Positions 8,157-17,431 of a stretch of 37,479 nucleotides of DNA are shown here, one piece after another. This DNA is from Gemmatimonadota bacterium. GTDB lineage: Bacteria > Gemmatimonadota > Gemmatimonadetes > Longimicrobiales > Gaopeijiaceae. The stretch lies in NCBI GenBank assembly GCA_015664885.1, contig DQPL01000086.1, positions 1-37,479 on the forward strand, read 5' to 3'. A program made the position numbers and the translations under genes. The notes under the pieces were generated by a model, which saw only the letters and a program-made list of their open reading frames with translations, did not search any database and was not told the origin of the DNA. Position 1 is the first letter of the stretch. Each line of letters opens with the position of its first letter.

Positions 8157-9941
8157 ATGAAAACTGTCCTGACCCTCGCCCTCGCGCTCGTGCTGAGCAC
8201 GCCAGCCTTAGCGCAGCAACGGCCGGCTCCCGACCCCCGGGACTTGGGCGGCGGGCGCTGTGAAAACAACGTCTACAACTGCGCCGATACGCCGAATCCG
8301 CTGCCCACCGCAACGACGGTTTGGGTGGAGGAGATGACGTGGATGGACGTGCGCGACGCGTTGGCCTCGGGCATGACAACGGTCCTCATCCCGACGGGCG
8401 GCATGGAGCCGAACGGCCCCTGGCTCGTGACGGGCAAGCACAATTACGTGCTGCACGCGAACTGTGAGGCGATCGCGCGCCAGCTCGGCGACGCGCTGTG
8501 CGCTCCGATCATCCCGTTCGTGCCGGAGGGGAATATCGATCCCCCGAGCGGACACATGAGGAGTCCGGGCACGATCAGCGCTCGCCAGGAGACCTTCGAA
8601 GCCGTGCTCACGGATGTCGCGCACTCTTTCAAGATGCACGGCTTCGAAAAGATCATTTTCTTCGGCGACTCCGGCGGGAATCAAGGCGGCCAACGCGCGG
8701 TGGCGAACCGGCTCACGGAGCGGTGGGGTGGCAGTCCGGTCGTGGCCCACGTCCAGGAGTACTACGACTACGCGAGCGTGACGGGGTACATGGAGGACGA
8801 GCACGGCGTGATTCGGGGTGAATCGGACAACCTGCACGACGACCCGATCATCGCGCTCAACATGTTCATGGACGACCCGAGCTCGATCCGCTGGGCCGAG
8901 CGTGTCGAGGCTGGTCTCGCCACGATCAACGCCGTTTCCATCAAAGACCGGGTAAAGAACCTCGAGCTCGCGCGCGCGATCGTCGCGTTTCGCGCGGACC
9001 ACACGGTGAACGCTATCAACGCCGCGATGGAGAACGGCGGTACACTGCCCCCGCCCGTCCGTCCTCAGCGGGCGGGTGGCGGCGGCCGCGGCGCATCGGG
9101 TGGTCGGGGCGGTCGCGGTCAGCGCCCGGTGCCCGACCCGCGCACGATGGGTGGTGGGGACTGCCGTCAGAACGAGTACAACTGTTCGGACACGCCGAAC
9201 CCGCTGCCAGAAGCCAACACGGTGTGGCTCGGGGAGATGACTTGGATGGACGTGCGGGACGCGCTGGCCGCCGGAAAGACCACGGCGATCATCGCGACCG
9301 GCGGCATGGAGCCGAACGGACCGTGGCTCGTGACCGGCAAGCATAATTACGTTCTCGATGCCAACTGCGAGGCGATCGCGCGCAACCTAGGCGACGCGCT
9401 GTGCGCCCCGATCGTGAAGTGGGTCCCGGAGGGTCAGATCGAGCCGCCGAGCGGCCACATGCGTAGCCCCGGCACGATCAGCCTCCGTCAGGAGACCTTC
9501 GAGGCTCTGCTCACCGACATCGGGCGCAGCCTCGAGGTGCACGGCTTCGAGAACGTCATCTTCATCGGCGACTCGGGGGGCAACCGCTCCGGCATGGACA
9601 ACGTTGCGGAGGCGCTGACCGCCCAGTGGGCCGGTGAAGCCAAGGCGATCCACATCCCCGAGTACTACCGAGCGCCCGAAGGCTCACGGGACATCATGCG
9701 AGAGAAGGGCTTACTCGCGGACGTGCCCGGCGACGGGCTGCACGACAACCCGAAGATCACGCTGAACATGATGCTCTCCGATCCGGCTTCCGTGCGGTGG
9801 GCCGAACGAACGGAGACGGGCCAGGCGATCATCGACGGCTTCTCGCTCGAGGACCTGGAGCGCTCTCTCATGCTGGGTCGTGAGATCTCCGAGGCGCGCG
9901 CGGCACGTACGGCGGACCTGATCCGGGAGCGAATTCGGTAG
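8157..9941 (+). CDS. Exported tandem-duplicated creatininase-like protein with altered metal site
   Basis: A 594-residue protein with a signal peptide (MKTVLTLALALVLSTPALAQ) and two copies of a creatininase-family domain, about residues 22-290 and 324-594, joined by a Gly/Arg-rich linker (about 305-323). The copies share long identical stretches (EMTWMDVRDALA, GGMEPNGPWLVTGKHNY, SGHMRSPGTIS and GDSGGN) and a CxxNxYNC motif near each start. Creatininase hydrolyses cyclic amides with two metals held by Glu34, His36, Asp45, His120 and Glu122. Aligned here these are E84, N86, H95, S172 and G174 in copy 1, with the same changes in copy 2. Only the first ligand is retained, so classical creatininase chemistry is doubtful. 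The ATG at 8157 has a GGAGAC ribosome-binding site. Diverges from the M28 gene. Fold family is confident, function unknown. Confidence 0.85.
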   Translation: MKTVLTLALALVLSTPALAQQRPAPDPRDLGGGRCENNVYNCADTPNPLPTATTVWVEEMTWMDVRDALASGMTTVLIPTGGMEPNGPWLVTGKHNYVLHANCEAIARQLGDALCAPIIPFVPEGNIDPPSGHMRSPGTISARQETFEAVLTDVAHSFKMHGFEKIIFFGDSGGNQGGQRAVANRLTERWGGSPVVAHVQEYYDYASVTGYMEDEHGVIRGESDNLHDDPIIALNMFMDDPSSIRWAERVEAGLATINAVSIKDRVKNLELARAIVAFRADHTVNAINAAMENGGTLPPPVRPQRAGGGGRGASGGRGGRGQRPVPDPRTMGGGDCRQNEYNCSDTPNPLPEANTVWLGEMTWMDVRDALAAGKTTAIIATGGMEPNGPWLVTGKHNYVLDANCEAIARNLGDALCAPIVKWVPEGQIEPPSGHMRSPGTISLRQETFEALLTDIGRSLEVHGFENVIFIGDSGGNRSGMDNVAEALTAQWAGEAKAIHIPEYYRAPEGSRDIMREKGLLADVPGDGLHDNPKITLNMMLSDPASVRWAERTETGQAIIDGFSLEDLERSLMLGREISEARAARTADLIRERIR

Positions 9942-9975
9942 CACCATGTCGTAGCCCGACGCGGTAGTGGGCTGA

Positions 9976-10662
9976 CTACAGCCCCTTCCCCTGAAACACC
10001 GTCCCTGCCGAGCGCTTCAGAACCCGCAGGTCGAAGGCGAGCTTCGCCCATCCGCTCGACTCGGCGTGCATGTAGCCGATGTACGCGAAATCCAGGGCCC
10101 ACTCGTTGGGGCCGTCTTTGACACCCTTGTTGGCTTGCACGAGCCCCGTGAGCCCTGGGCGTATCAGTTGCTTTCTGAAGATCCCTTTCTCGAGCTCCTC
10201 CTAATACCCCTTGAGTGGCCATGGGCGTGGGCCGACGAAGCTCATGTCTCCTTTCAGAATCGAGAAGAGCTGCGGCCACTCATCGAGATAGAACTTCTTC
10301 AGCAGGGCGCCAGCTCTCGTGACGTTCGCCGGGTCGGATTCGATGGGCTTGATGTGTTGGTACTTCTGCGTTTTCCGGATTCTCCTGAACGCATCCATGC
10401 GAATGACCCGGAACTTGGGGAGGTGGAAGATGTCGCCCTCGGTGCCCCGGTCCTCCGTCAGAAAGAAGGGGCCCCGGTGCCCTGGGACGAGCAGCCCGTC
10501 CACCGCGATCCCGGCAAGAATGAGCAGGATGATCGGCGACAGGATGACCAAGAGCAGCAACGAGAACGCGATATCGAAGGCTCGTTTCTGCCATGCGATG
10601 GGGACGAGCTCTCCGAGGCCGCGACCGATCTTCTCGTACCGTTCGACTTCTTCAGCGGTCAC
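9976..10662 (-). pseudogene. Phosphoglycosyl (sugar) transferase interrupted by an in-frame TAG
   Basis: A WcaJ/RfbP-type bacterial sugar transferase, which moves a sugar-1-phosphate onto undecaprenyl phosphate at the inner membrane. The first part (152 residues from GTG at 10662) has the membrane re-entrant helix 'AFDIAFSLLLLVILSPIILL', then the catalytic region FHLPKFRVIRM, 'FYLDEWPQLFSILKGDMSF' and VGPRPWPLKGY. A TAG stop at 10201-10203 follows. The same frame then continues open for 74 codons with clear family sequence (LIRPGLTGLVQANKG, then FDLRVLKRSAGTVFQGKGL) to a natural TAG at 9976-9978. A one-base substitution is enough to explain the break (for example CAG, AAG or GAG to TAG). It lies 27 bases after the BNR gene and is probably the last gene of that transcript. 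Either a nonsense pseudogene, a sequencing error, or a split enzyme. Confidence 0.85.
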
Positions 10663-10689
10663 AGTCTCGGCCCCTCGTCTACGTGCCCC

Positions 10690-13600
10690 TCAACTGATCG
10701 TCCTGCGGCGCTCGGGCGGTGCGATGATCGCTCCGAGTCCGTACTGCTCCAGCAGGTCGTTGAACGCGTCGAGCCGCGGCCCGAGCAGATCCCGCACGGT
10801 CGAGCGGTGCTGAGTCCACCGTACACGCAAGTCCCCGAGCACGTCTTGCGAGCCTCGCGTCACACCCGCCTCCGCTCTCTCGGCGTTCCCGTGCAACACG
10901 ATGTATTGGAATTTTAGGCGAGCTGGAAAGTTGATCACCGTCTGGCCGTCTACCACGCGGGCCTGGTAGAGCGAGTCCGCGACGGTCTCCAACGCGGCGG
11001 TGAGTTCGTCTGCCGCTTCCCCGACCACGTCGGCGCCTTCCCGGCCTTCAACGCGACCGACCAGCGTTTCGATCTGCTGCTCCACGTCGTCCACGTCCAT
11101 GGCGGAGCGGTGGATCTCGGTCAGCTCGGCGGCGACCTGCGCGACGAACTCGTCCTGCTCGACGAACTCGGCCAGGTCGGTGTCCACGCGTGGGTCCATG
11201 CGCACCTCGAGCCGCTGGGTCATGGTGACGTCGCCCGATGTGAGCCGGACCTGGTACGTACCTGGTACGACGCGCCTGCCGGCGAGTGATCCGAAAACGT
11301 ACGCACCGGGGATGTTCGGAATCTGCTCGTGTCGGAGATTCCATACGACGCGGTTGTGTCCGGCGCTCAGTGACAGGGGCTCCGCCCGCGGGCTCAGCTC
11401 ATCGTCGGGATGTGTCGAGAACGTTCGAATCAGGTCGCCCGCCGTGCTGAGGATCTCGATAGCGACGGTGTCACCTTCCGCGGGCTCTTCAGCCAGGTGG
11501 AAGTTCAGAACCGCGCCGTTGGGCGGATTCCGCCCGACGTTGCTCGCGGAGCCGCCGAAGCCACCGCCTGCCCAGCGATAGGCGTGGCGCGGCGGCACCA
11601 AGTGGGTCGCATCAGCCTCGAAGTCCTGCGCGGTCTGCAAGGGCGTAAGGTCGTCCAGAATCCAGAAGCTCCGGCCGGACGTCGCCGCCACGAGGTCGTT
11701 TTCGCGACGCTGAATGATGAGGTCGTTGATAGGTGCATTGGGCAGGTTGAGTCGCAGAGACTGCCAGTGCTCGCCGGCATCCCAGGACACGTAGATTCCC
11801 GTCTCGGTGCCTAGGTACAACAGGCCGGGCCTCACGGGGTCCTCTCGAACCACCTTCACCCAATCTTCGTCCGCGATGCCGTTGGTGCGGTCGTGCCAGC
11901 TCTGTCCATAGTCGTTGGTGATGAGCACGTGCGGGCTGAAGTCGTTGAACTTGTAGCGCGTATACGCGACGTAGGCGGTCGCCGGATCGTGCGGCGAGAC
12001 CTCGATGGCGTTGATTTGGCCCTCCTCGAGCCCGTCCGGGGTCACGTCGTTCCAGGTGGCGCCGTCGTCGCGGGTGAGGTGGATCAGCCCGTCGTCGCTG
12101 CCCGTCCAAATGGTGCCGCGCTCGTGCTCGGACTCGATCATGTAGTAGATCGTCCCGTAGATCTCACCTCCGGCGCCCTCGCCCGTTATCGGACCGCCGC
12201 CGTAGCCCTGCTTGTCGTCCTCGTCGCGCGTCAGGTCGGGGCTGATCTCCTGCCAAGTCATGCCGCGGTCGCGCGTGCGCACGAGGTGGTTCGACGCGTG
12301 GTAGATCGCTCGGTAGTCGTGCGGTGAGGCGACGATGGGGGCGTTCCAGTTGTACCGGTATCTCATCTCGCGGCTCTGCAGCGCCGCGGGCATGACCGGA
12401 TACACGCCTACGTCCCTCGAACCAGCGGTTCGATGGTCGTATTCACTGATGATGCCCATGTAGCATCCCGCGTAGACGAAGCGCGGGTCGTCGGGGTCGA
12501 AAGCCGTGTAGGCGCTCTCGCACCCGCCCACCGGGTACCAGTCCTTCCAGGTGATGCCGCCGTTGCCCATGCTCGCGATGGCCACCGAGCTGTTGTCCTG
12601 CTGGCCGCCGTAGACGAAGTACGGGAAGCGATTGTCCACGTTGACGCGATAGAACTGCGCGGTTGGTTGATTCCGTTGCGTGGACCAGGAGTCTCCGCCG
12701 TTGAAGGAGACGTTGGCGCCGCCGTCGTTGGCGTTGATCATCGTCTCGCTGTCGTGCGGGTTGATCCACAGATCGTGCGTATCTCCGTGCGGCACCCCCA
12801 CCACGGTGAAGTTCCGCCCCCCATCGATCGACCGCATCATTGGGGCGTTGAGCACGTAGACCGTCTCTTCATCCAACGGATCGGCGAAGATCTCCATGTA
12901 ATACCAGGCGCGTGCGCGCGCCGACCAGTTGTCGCTGACCAGCTGCCACGACTCGCCTCGGTCGTCGGAGCGGAAGACCCCCCCGCCGGGATCGGCCTCG
13001 ACGATCGCGAAGACCCGGTCGGGGTTCGCTCGTGAGACGTCGATCGACGTCTTGCCGATCAGGTCGGGCAGGCCGTTCTCGAGGCGGCTCCACGTATCCC
13101 CGCCGTCGGTGGATTTCCATAGACCGCTCCCGGGTCCGCCGCTTTGGACCTGCCAAGGCAGGCGCCGGTGCTGCCAGAATGCAGCGTACAGGATGCGCGG
13201 ATTGCTCATGTCCATGGAGAGGTCGGACGCGCCCGAGTTTTCGTCGACGTAGAGGACCTTTTCCCACGTGTCGCCGCCGTCTTCCGAGCGGTAGATGCCG
13301 CGCTCCTCGTTCGCGCCGTACGGCGCGCCTTGCGCGGCGACGTACACGAGGTCGGGGTTGGTAGGATGCACCCGGATACGTGAGATCGCTCTCGTGCGAT
13401 CGAGCCCTATGTGCGTCCAGGTTCGGCCCGCATCGGTCGAACGGTAGACCCCGTCACCGTGGGACGTCATGACCCCACGGATCGCGTGCTCACCCATGCC
13501 GACGTAGACGACATTCGGGTCCGACTCTGCCACCGCGATTGCACCGACCGAGGAGGTCGCGAGCTGGCCGTCGGTAACGTTGAGCCAGGTGATGCCCGCG

Positions 13601-13833
13601 TCGGTCGTTTTCCACACGCCACCGCCCACTGTGCCCATGTAGTACGTGCGCGGGTCTGAAGGAACGCCCGCTGACGCCACGGAACGACCACCGCGGAACG
13701 GACCGATCGAACGCCACTGCATCTCCTGGAAGACCGCGGGGTCCACGATCGGCTCGGTTTCCTGTGCGCTCGTCGGACCGGGAATCCCCACCAGGACCAG
13801 TGCGAACCACAACGTGCGGCGTGTTAGGAACAT
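10690..13833 (-). CDS. Second secreted BNR/Asp-box beta-propeller protein (sortilin/VPS10-like)
   Basis: A 1047-residue paralogue of the protein at 1384-4668. The ATG at 13833 gives a signal peptide ([20 protein letters not shown], then TSAQE) and has GGAGAG four bases upstream; an in-frame GTG at 13845 is less likely. After the signal the sequence begins '[20 protein letters not shown]', the usual opening of this family, and carries about eleven Asp-box motifs ([64 protein letters not shown] and others). A C-terminal sandwich-like part contains [13 protein letters not shown], and a helical tail ends at SerTGA. It lies 35 bases after the DegT aminotransferase gene in the same direction, so it may be co-transcribed with the lipid genes. 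No enzymatic residues can be assigned. Confidence 0.85.
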   Translation of the reverse strand: MFLTRRTLWFALVLVGIPGPTSAQETEPIVDPAVFQEMQWRSIGPFRGGRSVASAGVPSDPRTYYMGTVGGGVWKTTDAGITWLNVTDGQLATSSVGAIAVAESDPNVVYVGMGEHAIRGVMTSHGDGVYRSTDAGRTWTHIGLDRTRAISRIRVHPTNPDLVYVAAQGAPYGANEERGIYRSEDGGDTWEKVLYVDENSGASDLSMDMSNPRILYAAFWQHRRLPWQVQSGGPGSGLWKSTDGGDTWSRLENGLPDLIGKTSIDVSRANPDRVFAIVEADPGGGVFRSDDRGESWQLVSDNWSARARAWYYMEIFADPLDEETVYVLNAPMMRSIDGGRNFTVVGVPHGDTHDLWINPHDSETMINANDGGANVSFNGGDSWSTQRNQPTAQFYRVNVDNRFPYFVYGGQQDNSSVAIASMGNGGITWKDWYPVGGCESAYTAFDPDDPRFVYAGCYMGIISEYDHRTAGSRDVGVYPVMPAALQSREMRYRYNWNAPIVASPHDYRAIYHASNHLVRTRDRGMTWQEISPDLTRDEDDKQGYGGGPITGEGAGGEIYGTIYYMIESEHERGTIWTGSDDGLIHLTRDDGATWNDVTPDGLEEGQINAIEVSPHDPATAYVAYTRYKFNDFSPHVLITNDYGQSWHDRTNGIADEDWVKVVREDPVRPGLLYLGTETGIYVSWDAGEHWQSLRLNLPNAPINDLIIQRRENDLVAATSGRSFWILDDLTPLQTAQDFEADATHLVPPRHAYRWAGGGFGGSASNVGRNPPNGAVLNFHLAEEPAEGDTVAIEILSTAGDLIRTFSTHPDDELSPRAEPLSLSAGHNRVVWNLRHEQIPNIPGAYVFGSLAGRRVVPGTYQVRLTSGDVTMTQRLEVRMDPRVDTDLAEFVEQDEFVAQVAAELTEIHRSAMDVDDVEQQIETLVGRVEGREGADVVGEAADELTAALETVADSLYQARVVDGQTVINFPARLKFQYIVLHGNAERAEAGVTRGSQDVLGDLRVRWTQHRSTVRDLLGPRLDAFNDLLEQYGLGAIIAPPERRRTIS

Positions 13834-13845
13834 CGATCTCTCCAC
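13831..13845 (-). promoter_or_regulatory. Translation-initiation leader shared with the M28 peptidase gene (copy 2)
   Basis: Minus-strand GTGGAGAGATCGATG, identical in all 15 bases to 7943-7957. It holds the ribosome-binding site and start codon of the second BNR gene. Both genes encode exported proteins of otherwise unrelated sequence. Confidence 0.5.
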
Positions 13846-13868
13846 GGGTGGGCGTACGTCTCGGTAGG

Positions 13869-15071
13869 CTATACTGGGACGGCCGCCATGCTCGCGGCAG
13901 CCGTCACGATCTCGCCCTGGCGCTGTAGCTCGTGCGCGGGCATCTCAGGATCGAAAGCGAGATACACACTCTCGCTGACGAGCCTCGTCGCGCCTAGGGG
14001 CGCGCTGTCCGCGTCCTCTCTGTCTGTGACTACATCGAGGCGGCCCGACATCGGGTAAAAACCCTCGCTGCGAAGTTCTCGGACCAGCGCGTCGGGGTCG
14101 GACGCGAGGACCGGCAACAACCAATAGCTGTGGAGCTCGGCGTCGCGAGTCGGCAGGTCGACGTCCGGTCCCAGCGCCGCAAAGAGCTTGCGGCCCAAGT
14201 CGGTTCGTCTCGTGATTGGCGCGTCACCCTCATGGAGCCGTCGCTCGAGCATTGCCAGCAATGCCGAGCACGGCTGGCGACGGATACTCACGAGCAGATC
14301 CTCGTCCTTCACGCTGCGGGTGCGCTGGTGGATGAGCTGTCCATGGTCAACGCGAAGCGCGTCTAGCACAGTAATGAACATGCCGAACAAGTGACGATTG
14401 CACGAAGCCTTGAGCACGCCATACGTCACCAGCCGGCCCAGATATTCGCGGGTGGGTTGCACCGGATCACGGTCCAATATCGAGCGCATGCGCTCTCTTA
14501 GCCCGGCATCCCTCACGCGCGCGAGGCCTCCCCCGATTGCGGTGGCAGTCTTCAACGGGCCGAAAGAAAAGAGGTTGAGGTCGGCCTCGGGTTGTCCCCT
14601 CCATTGCGGGCCTGCGTATGCCTCTGCGCAGTCCTCAATCACCATGATCCCGCGGCGCCGGGCGACCTCGATCGCGGGTGCGACGTCCAATCGGGCGCCG
14701 AACAGATGAGTGAGCACGACGGCCCGCGTACGCGGACCGATCAGCTGCTCGAGCTCAGCGACGTCCCACGCGGTGGTGATCGGGTCGATGTCCAGCGGCA
14801 CAGTCCGCAGGCCATGGTGGCGGGCCACCACCGGCATGTCGGGCACCGTGACCGCGGAGAAGATCACCTCGTCGCCGGGGTCCCACTGCATCGATCGTAG
14901 GAAGAGGTCGAATGCGGAGCGGACCGTGAGGCAGGCGATCGCGTCTCCTTCTTCGGACCAGAGCCGCTCGACCCGGCGCTTCACCGTCTGGCGCCGAGGT
15001 GGCGTGAGGGACGACTCGATTGCGAAGAACCAGTCTTCCCAACTGAAGTCGAAGACCTTGCATGGCCACAT
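13869..15071 (-). CDS. DegT/DnrJ/EryC1/StrS-type PLP-dependent aminotransferase
   Basis: A 400-residue fold-type I PLP enzyme of the DegT family, which usually aminates keto-sugars and sometimes other carbonyl substrates. The PLP lysine is K174 in [15 protein letters not shown], and the PLP-pyridine aspartate is D147 in VIEDCAEAY. The N-terminal phosphate-binding region reads [15 protein letters not shown], and the next segment [17 protein letters not shown] matches the family's 'GDEVIxPAxT' pattern. The lysine region is less canonical than in sugar aminotransferases (usual form SFxxxKxxxxGEGG). Start taken as ATG 15071; the GTG just before it (15074) is equally possible, and no clear ribosome-binding site decides. 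It follows the acyltransferase by 24 bases at the end of the acyl-carrier gene set, which suggests it supplies an amine that is then acylated. That link is inference. Confidence 0.88.
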   Translation of the reverse strand: MWPCKVFDFSWEDWFFAIESSLTPPRRQTVKRRVERLWSEEGDAIACLTVRSAFDLFLRSMQWDPGDEVIFSAVTVPDMPVVARHHGLRTVPLDIDPITTAWDVAELEQLIGPRTRAVVLTHLFGARLDVAPAIEVARRRGIMVIEDCAEAYAGPQWRGQPEADLNLFSFGPLKTATAIGGGLARVRDAGLRERMRSILDRDPVQPTREYLGRLVTYGVLKASCNRHLFGMFITVLDALRVDHGQLIHQRTRSVKDEDLLVSIRRQPCSALLAMLERRLHEGDAPITRRTDLGRKLFAALGPDVDLPTRDAELHSYWLLPVLASDPDALVRELRSEGFYPMSGRLDVVTDREDADSAPLGATRLVSESVYLAFDPEMPAHELQRQGEIVTAAASMAAVPV

Positions 15072-15095
15072 CACGCGTGCCGCCCCAACGCCCGT

Positions 15096-15851
15096 CTAGG
15101 CCGTCGCCTGCTGTAGCGCGAAATACTTGTCCTCGAGCTGGACCAAGCGGTCCGCGATCTGCACGGCGAAGTCACGCGAGCGACGCATGCCGGAGTTCTC
15201 GGACTCAGGCCGGAACACTTCGAAGTCCACGTAGAACGAGTCGCCCCTCTTCGGCACGGTGGACCACCTGTCCTGCCGGTCGCCGCGTAGATACACGCAT
15301 AGCGCGTGACAGTCGGGGATGGAGTTCACGATTCTGCCCATCCCGTGCGCGATCGTTTCCATCTGGATGCGCCCAGTCCGACTGCGGCCGCCTTCCGCGA
15401 AAATGATCGCAGTGTCGCCGCGCGAAACCACGTGCTGGATACGCTTGAGCACCTTCGAGACCTGTTCTCGCTCCCCTCCGCGTACGATCGGGATGCACTT
15501 GGTTGCCCATGCGGCGATTCGGCTGAGCCACACCGAAGCGAAGTTCTGGTACTCCGGCAGGTTCCACGGAACCCAGCGATAGTGGAACACCAACCACCAC
15601 GGCCCACCGAGCGCCCACGTCACCAGAGCCGAATCGACCATGGTGAGATGGTTGGGGCAGATCAGGATCGGCTTGTCGGTCTCCCTGACGAGCCTACGAA
15701 ACCGGCGCCGCAGGTCCCTGACGTTCCTGATGCGATACCGCATGATGACGCTGAGCACGAAGATGGCCGTCGGCACCCAAACAACCAACCACAACCTCCC
15801 GACTTCGCGTTGCACGAAGAGGTTGAAGCGCGTGGCAGCAGGCAGACTCAT
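15096..15851 (-). CDS. PlsC-like acyltransferase (1-acylglycerol-3-phosphate acyltransferase family)
   Basis: A 251-residue membrane-associated acyltransferase. One hydrophobic segment near residues 18-37 (LWLVVWVPTAIFVLSVIM) anchors it. The catalytic HX4D motif is H68-D73 in CPNHLTMVDSAL, and the substrate-phosphate motif is FAEGGRSRTGR (E153-R156), a variant of the usual EGTRS. Family members move acyl chains from acyl-ACP or acyl-CoA to glycerol phosphate or to amines and other alcohols. Here it sits 8 bases after a dedicated acyl carrier protein and before an aminotransferase, so acyl-ACP from this cluster is the likely donor and a noncanonical acceptor is plausible. Length and motifs fit an intact enzyme. 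The acceptor cannot be read from sequence. Confidence 0.88.
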   Translation of the reverse strand: MSLPAATRFNLFVQREVGRLWLVVWVPTAIFVLSVIMRYRIRNVRDLRRRFRRLVRETDKPILICPNHLTMVDSALVTWALGGPWWLVFHYRWVPWNLPEYQNFASVWLSRIAAWATKCIPIVRGGEREQVSKVLKRIQHVVSRGDTAIIFAEGGRSRTGRIQMETIAHGMGRIVNSIPDCHALCVYLRGDRQDRWSTVPKRGDSFYVDFEVFRPESENSGMRRSRDFAVQIADRLVQLEDKYFALQQATA

Positions 15852-15859
15852 ATCGAGGA

Positions 15860-16105
15860 CTAGATCTTGGCCGCGATGAGGGAGACGGCGTCTCCGATGG
15901 TGTTCACGTTGTCGGCGTCCTCGTCTTCCACCTCGATGTCGAAGGCGTCCTCGAAGTCGAGGATGACATCTACCAGCCGCGCCGAGTTCACCTTCAGGTC
16001 CTGAAGGATGTTGGTATCGTCGGTCGCCGACGCCAAGGCATCCTTGTCTTTGGCATAGACACGGATGATTTCAACGATCTTGGCTCGGATCTCACTCTGA
16101 TCCAT
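15860..16105 (-). CDS. Acyl carrier protein with a variant modification site
   Basis: An 81-residue acyl carrier protein: four-helix size, strongly acidic, with helix II beginning at the serine that would carry 4'-phosphopantetheine. That serine is S41 in 'LQDLKVNSARLVDVILDFED'. In most carrier proteins the motif is Asp-Ser-Leu or Asp-Ser-Val; here it is Asn-Ser-Ala, so both neighbours differ. The acidic patch around residues 50-65 (DFEDAFDIEVEDED), which docks partner enzymes, is well developed. It starts with ATG at 16105 behind 'taggagcc'. It lies between the KAS II-like and PlsC-like genes, which argues for a pathway-specific carrier rather than the housekeeping AcpP. Confidence 0.9.
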   Translation of the reverse strand: MDQSEIRAKIVEIIRVYAKDKDALASATDDTNILQDLKVNSARLVDVILDFEDAFDIEVEDEDADNVNTIGDAVSLIAAKI

Positions 16106-16153
16106 GGGCGTGGTGGCTCCTATGAGTTCAATATGGGGTCGTAAAGACTAAGG

Positions 16154-17431
16154 CTAATCGGACCATTTGCGGAAGACCACGCAGACGTTCACGTCGCCGA
16201 AGCCGAAGCCGGCCTTGATGATCGTGCGCAACTCGGGCATTTCCACGACCTGTTGTGGGATCGAAGCGGCATACGGCTCGATCTCAGCGTGCACGTCCTC
16301 GCAGTTGATCGACGGGTGCACGAAGCCACCCTGCAACATGAGAAGGCACGCCACTGATTCCATCGCTCCGGCGGCGCCCAGCCCGTGCCCGATCATGGAT
16401 TTCGTAGACGTGATGAGCGGCAGCGTCTCCGGCGTACACTCCAGAGCTGCCGCCCAGGACGCGACCTCGCGGGGGTCCGCAACGGTCGCGGTAAGGTGGC
16501 CGTTGATGGCGTCGATTTCGTCGGAGGTGATGCCCGCGTTCGCGACAGCCTCTCGGATGCAGCGTCGGACACTAGTCTGGTTCGGCGCCGTCATGCTGCC
16601 GCCCTGCCGGTGTCCGCCGCAATTCAGTGAGCCCCCGAGAAGTTCGGCGTAAATGCGCGCCCCGCGTTGTTCGGCATTCTCGAGGCTCTCAAGATGGAGG
16701 ATTGCGGCGCCGCTGCCCGGAATGAAACCGGCCGCGGTGGCCGAGAGTGGTCGGGAAGCCTTCTCAGGCTCGTCGTTGAACTTTCGGGCGAGCACGCGCA
16801 TCGCGTCGAAACCGGCCCAAATGTAATGGCTGGATCCCTCGCTCCCTCCGCACAGCATGCGGTCGGCCAGCCCGTTCTTGATGCGCTCGTACCCTCCTAC
16901 GATCGCCTCGGCGCCCGTACTGCACGCGCTCGAGTTAGACGTGACCTGGTTGCCCAGCGCGAGCATGCCCGAGACCCTGGCCGAGACACCGCTGCCCATG
17001 ATCTGTTCGACGATCGTGCTACCCATGCGGCGGACCCTGCCGGCGTCCGTCATGGGCACCAGCTTCTCGCCTGCGGTGTCCAGCCCGCCGACGCCGGTAC
17101 CGATCACCGCGCCGGCCTCCCAGTACACGTGGTCGTCCCCGTGCTCCGGTCGCTCGAAGCCGGCATCGGTCCACGCGTCCACGGCCGCGATGCAACCGAA
17201 GCGCTGGTTGGAGTTCATCGCGAGCAGGTCGTCTTCGTCGAAGTATGTTCCCGCGAGCGCGTCCGCGTCTGGCGGCACACCCGCCACCGTGCAGCCGAAT
17301 TTCAATTCCTGCAGGAGCGGAATGTGACGGATGCCGGAAACGCCCGCGCGCAGTGCGGCCTCGTAGGCCTCGAGCCCATTGCCGTTCGGGGCGACCACGC
17401 CCATGCCGGTGATGACCACACGTCGATTCAC
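16154..17431 (-). CDS. Beta-ketoacyl-ACP synthase, FabF/FabB-like
   Basis: A 425-residue condensing enzyme that extends acyl-ACP by decarboxylative condensation with malonyl-ACP. The Cys-His-His triad is complete: C170 in SNSSACSTGAEAI, H312 in INGHLTATVADP and H349 in STKSMIGHGLGAAGA, with the conserved K344. The first histidine motif is INGHLTAT instead of the usual NAHGTGT/SAHGTST, which marks a divergent subgroup. The start is GTG at 17431, overlapping the FabZ-like stop (GTGA), so the two are translationally coupled. Length is normal and no frame damage is seen. Together with the neighbouring carrier protein and dehydratases it forms the elongation core of the cluster. Confidence 0.93.
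   Translation of the reverse strand: MNRRVVITGMGVVAPNGNGLEAYEAALRAGVSGIRHIPLLQELKFGCTVAGVPPDADALAGTYFDEDDLLAMNSNQRFGCIAAVDAWTDAGFERPEHGDDHVYWEAGAVIGTGVGGLDTAGEKLVPMTDAGRVRRMGSTIVEQIMGSGVSARVSGMLALGNQVTSNSSACSTGAEAIVGGYERIKNGLADRMLCGGSEGSSHYIWAGFDAMRVLARKFNDEPEKASRPLSATAAGFIPGSGAAILHLESLENAEQRGARIYAELLGGSLNCGGHRQGGSMTAPNQTSVRRCIREAVANAGITSDEIDAINGHLTATVADPREVASWAAALECTPETLPLITSTKSMIGHGLGAAGAMESVACLLMLQGGFVHPSINCEDVHAEIEPYAASIPQQVVEMPELRTIIKAGFGFGDVNVCVVFRKWSD

Noticed and set aside
8208-9344. Long open frame (378 codons) on the minus strand, antisense to the creatininase-like gene
   Set aside because: Arg/His/Val-rich translation with no domain, no ribosome-binding site, and an internally repeated pattern that simply mirrors the tandem duplication on the other strand.
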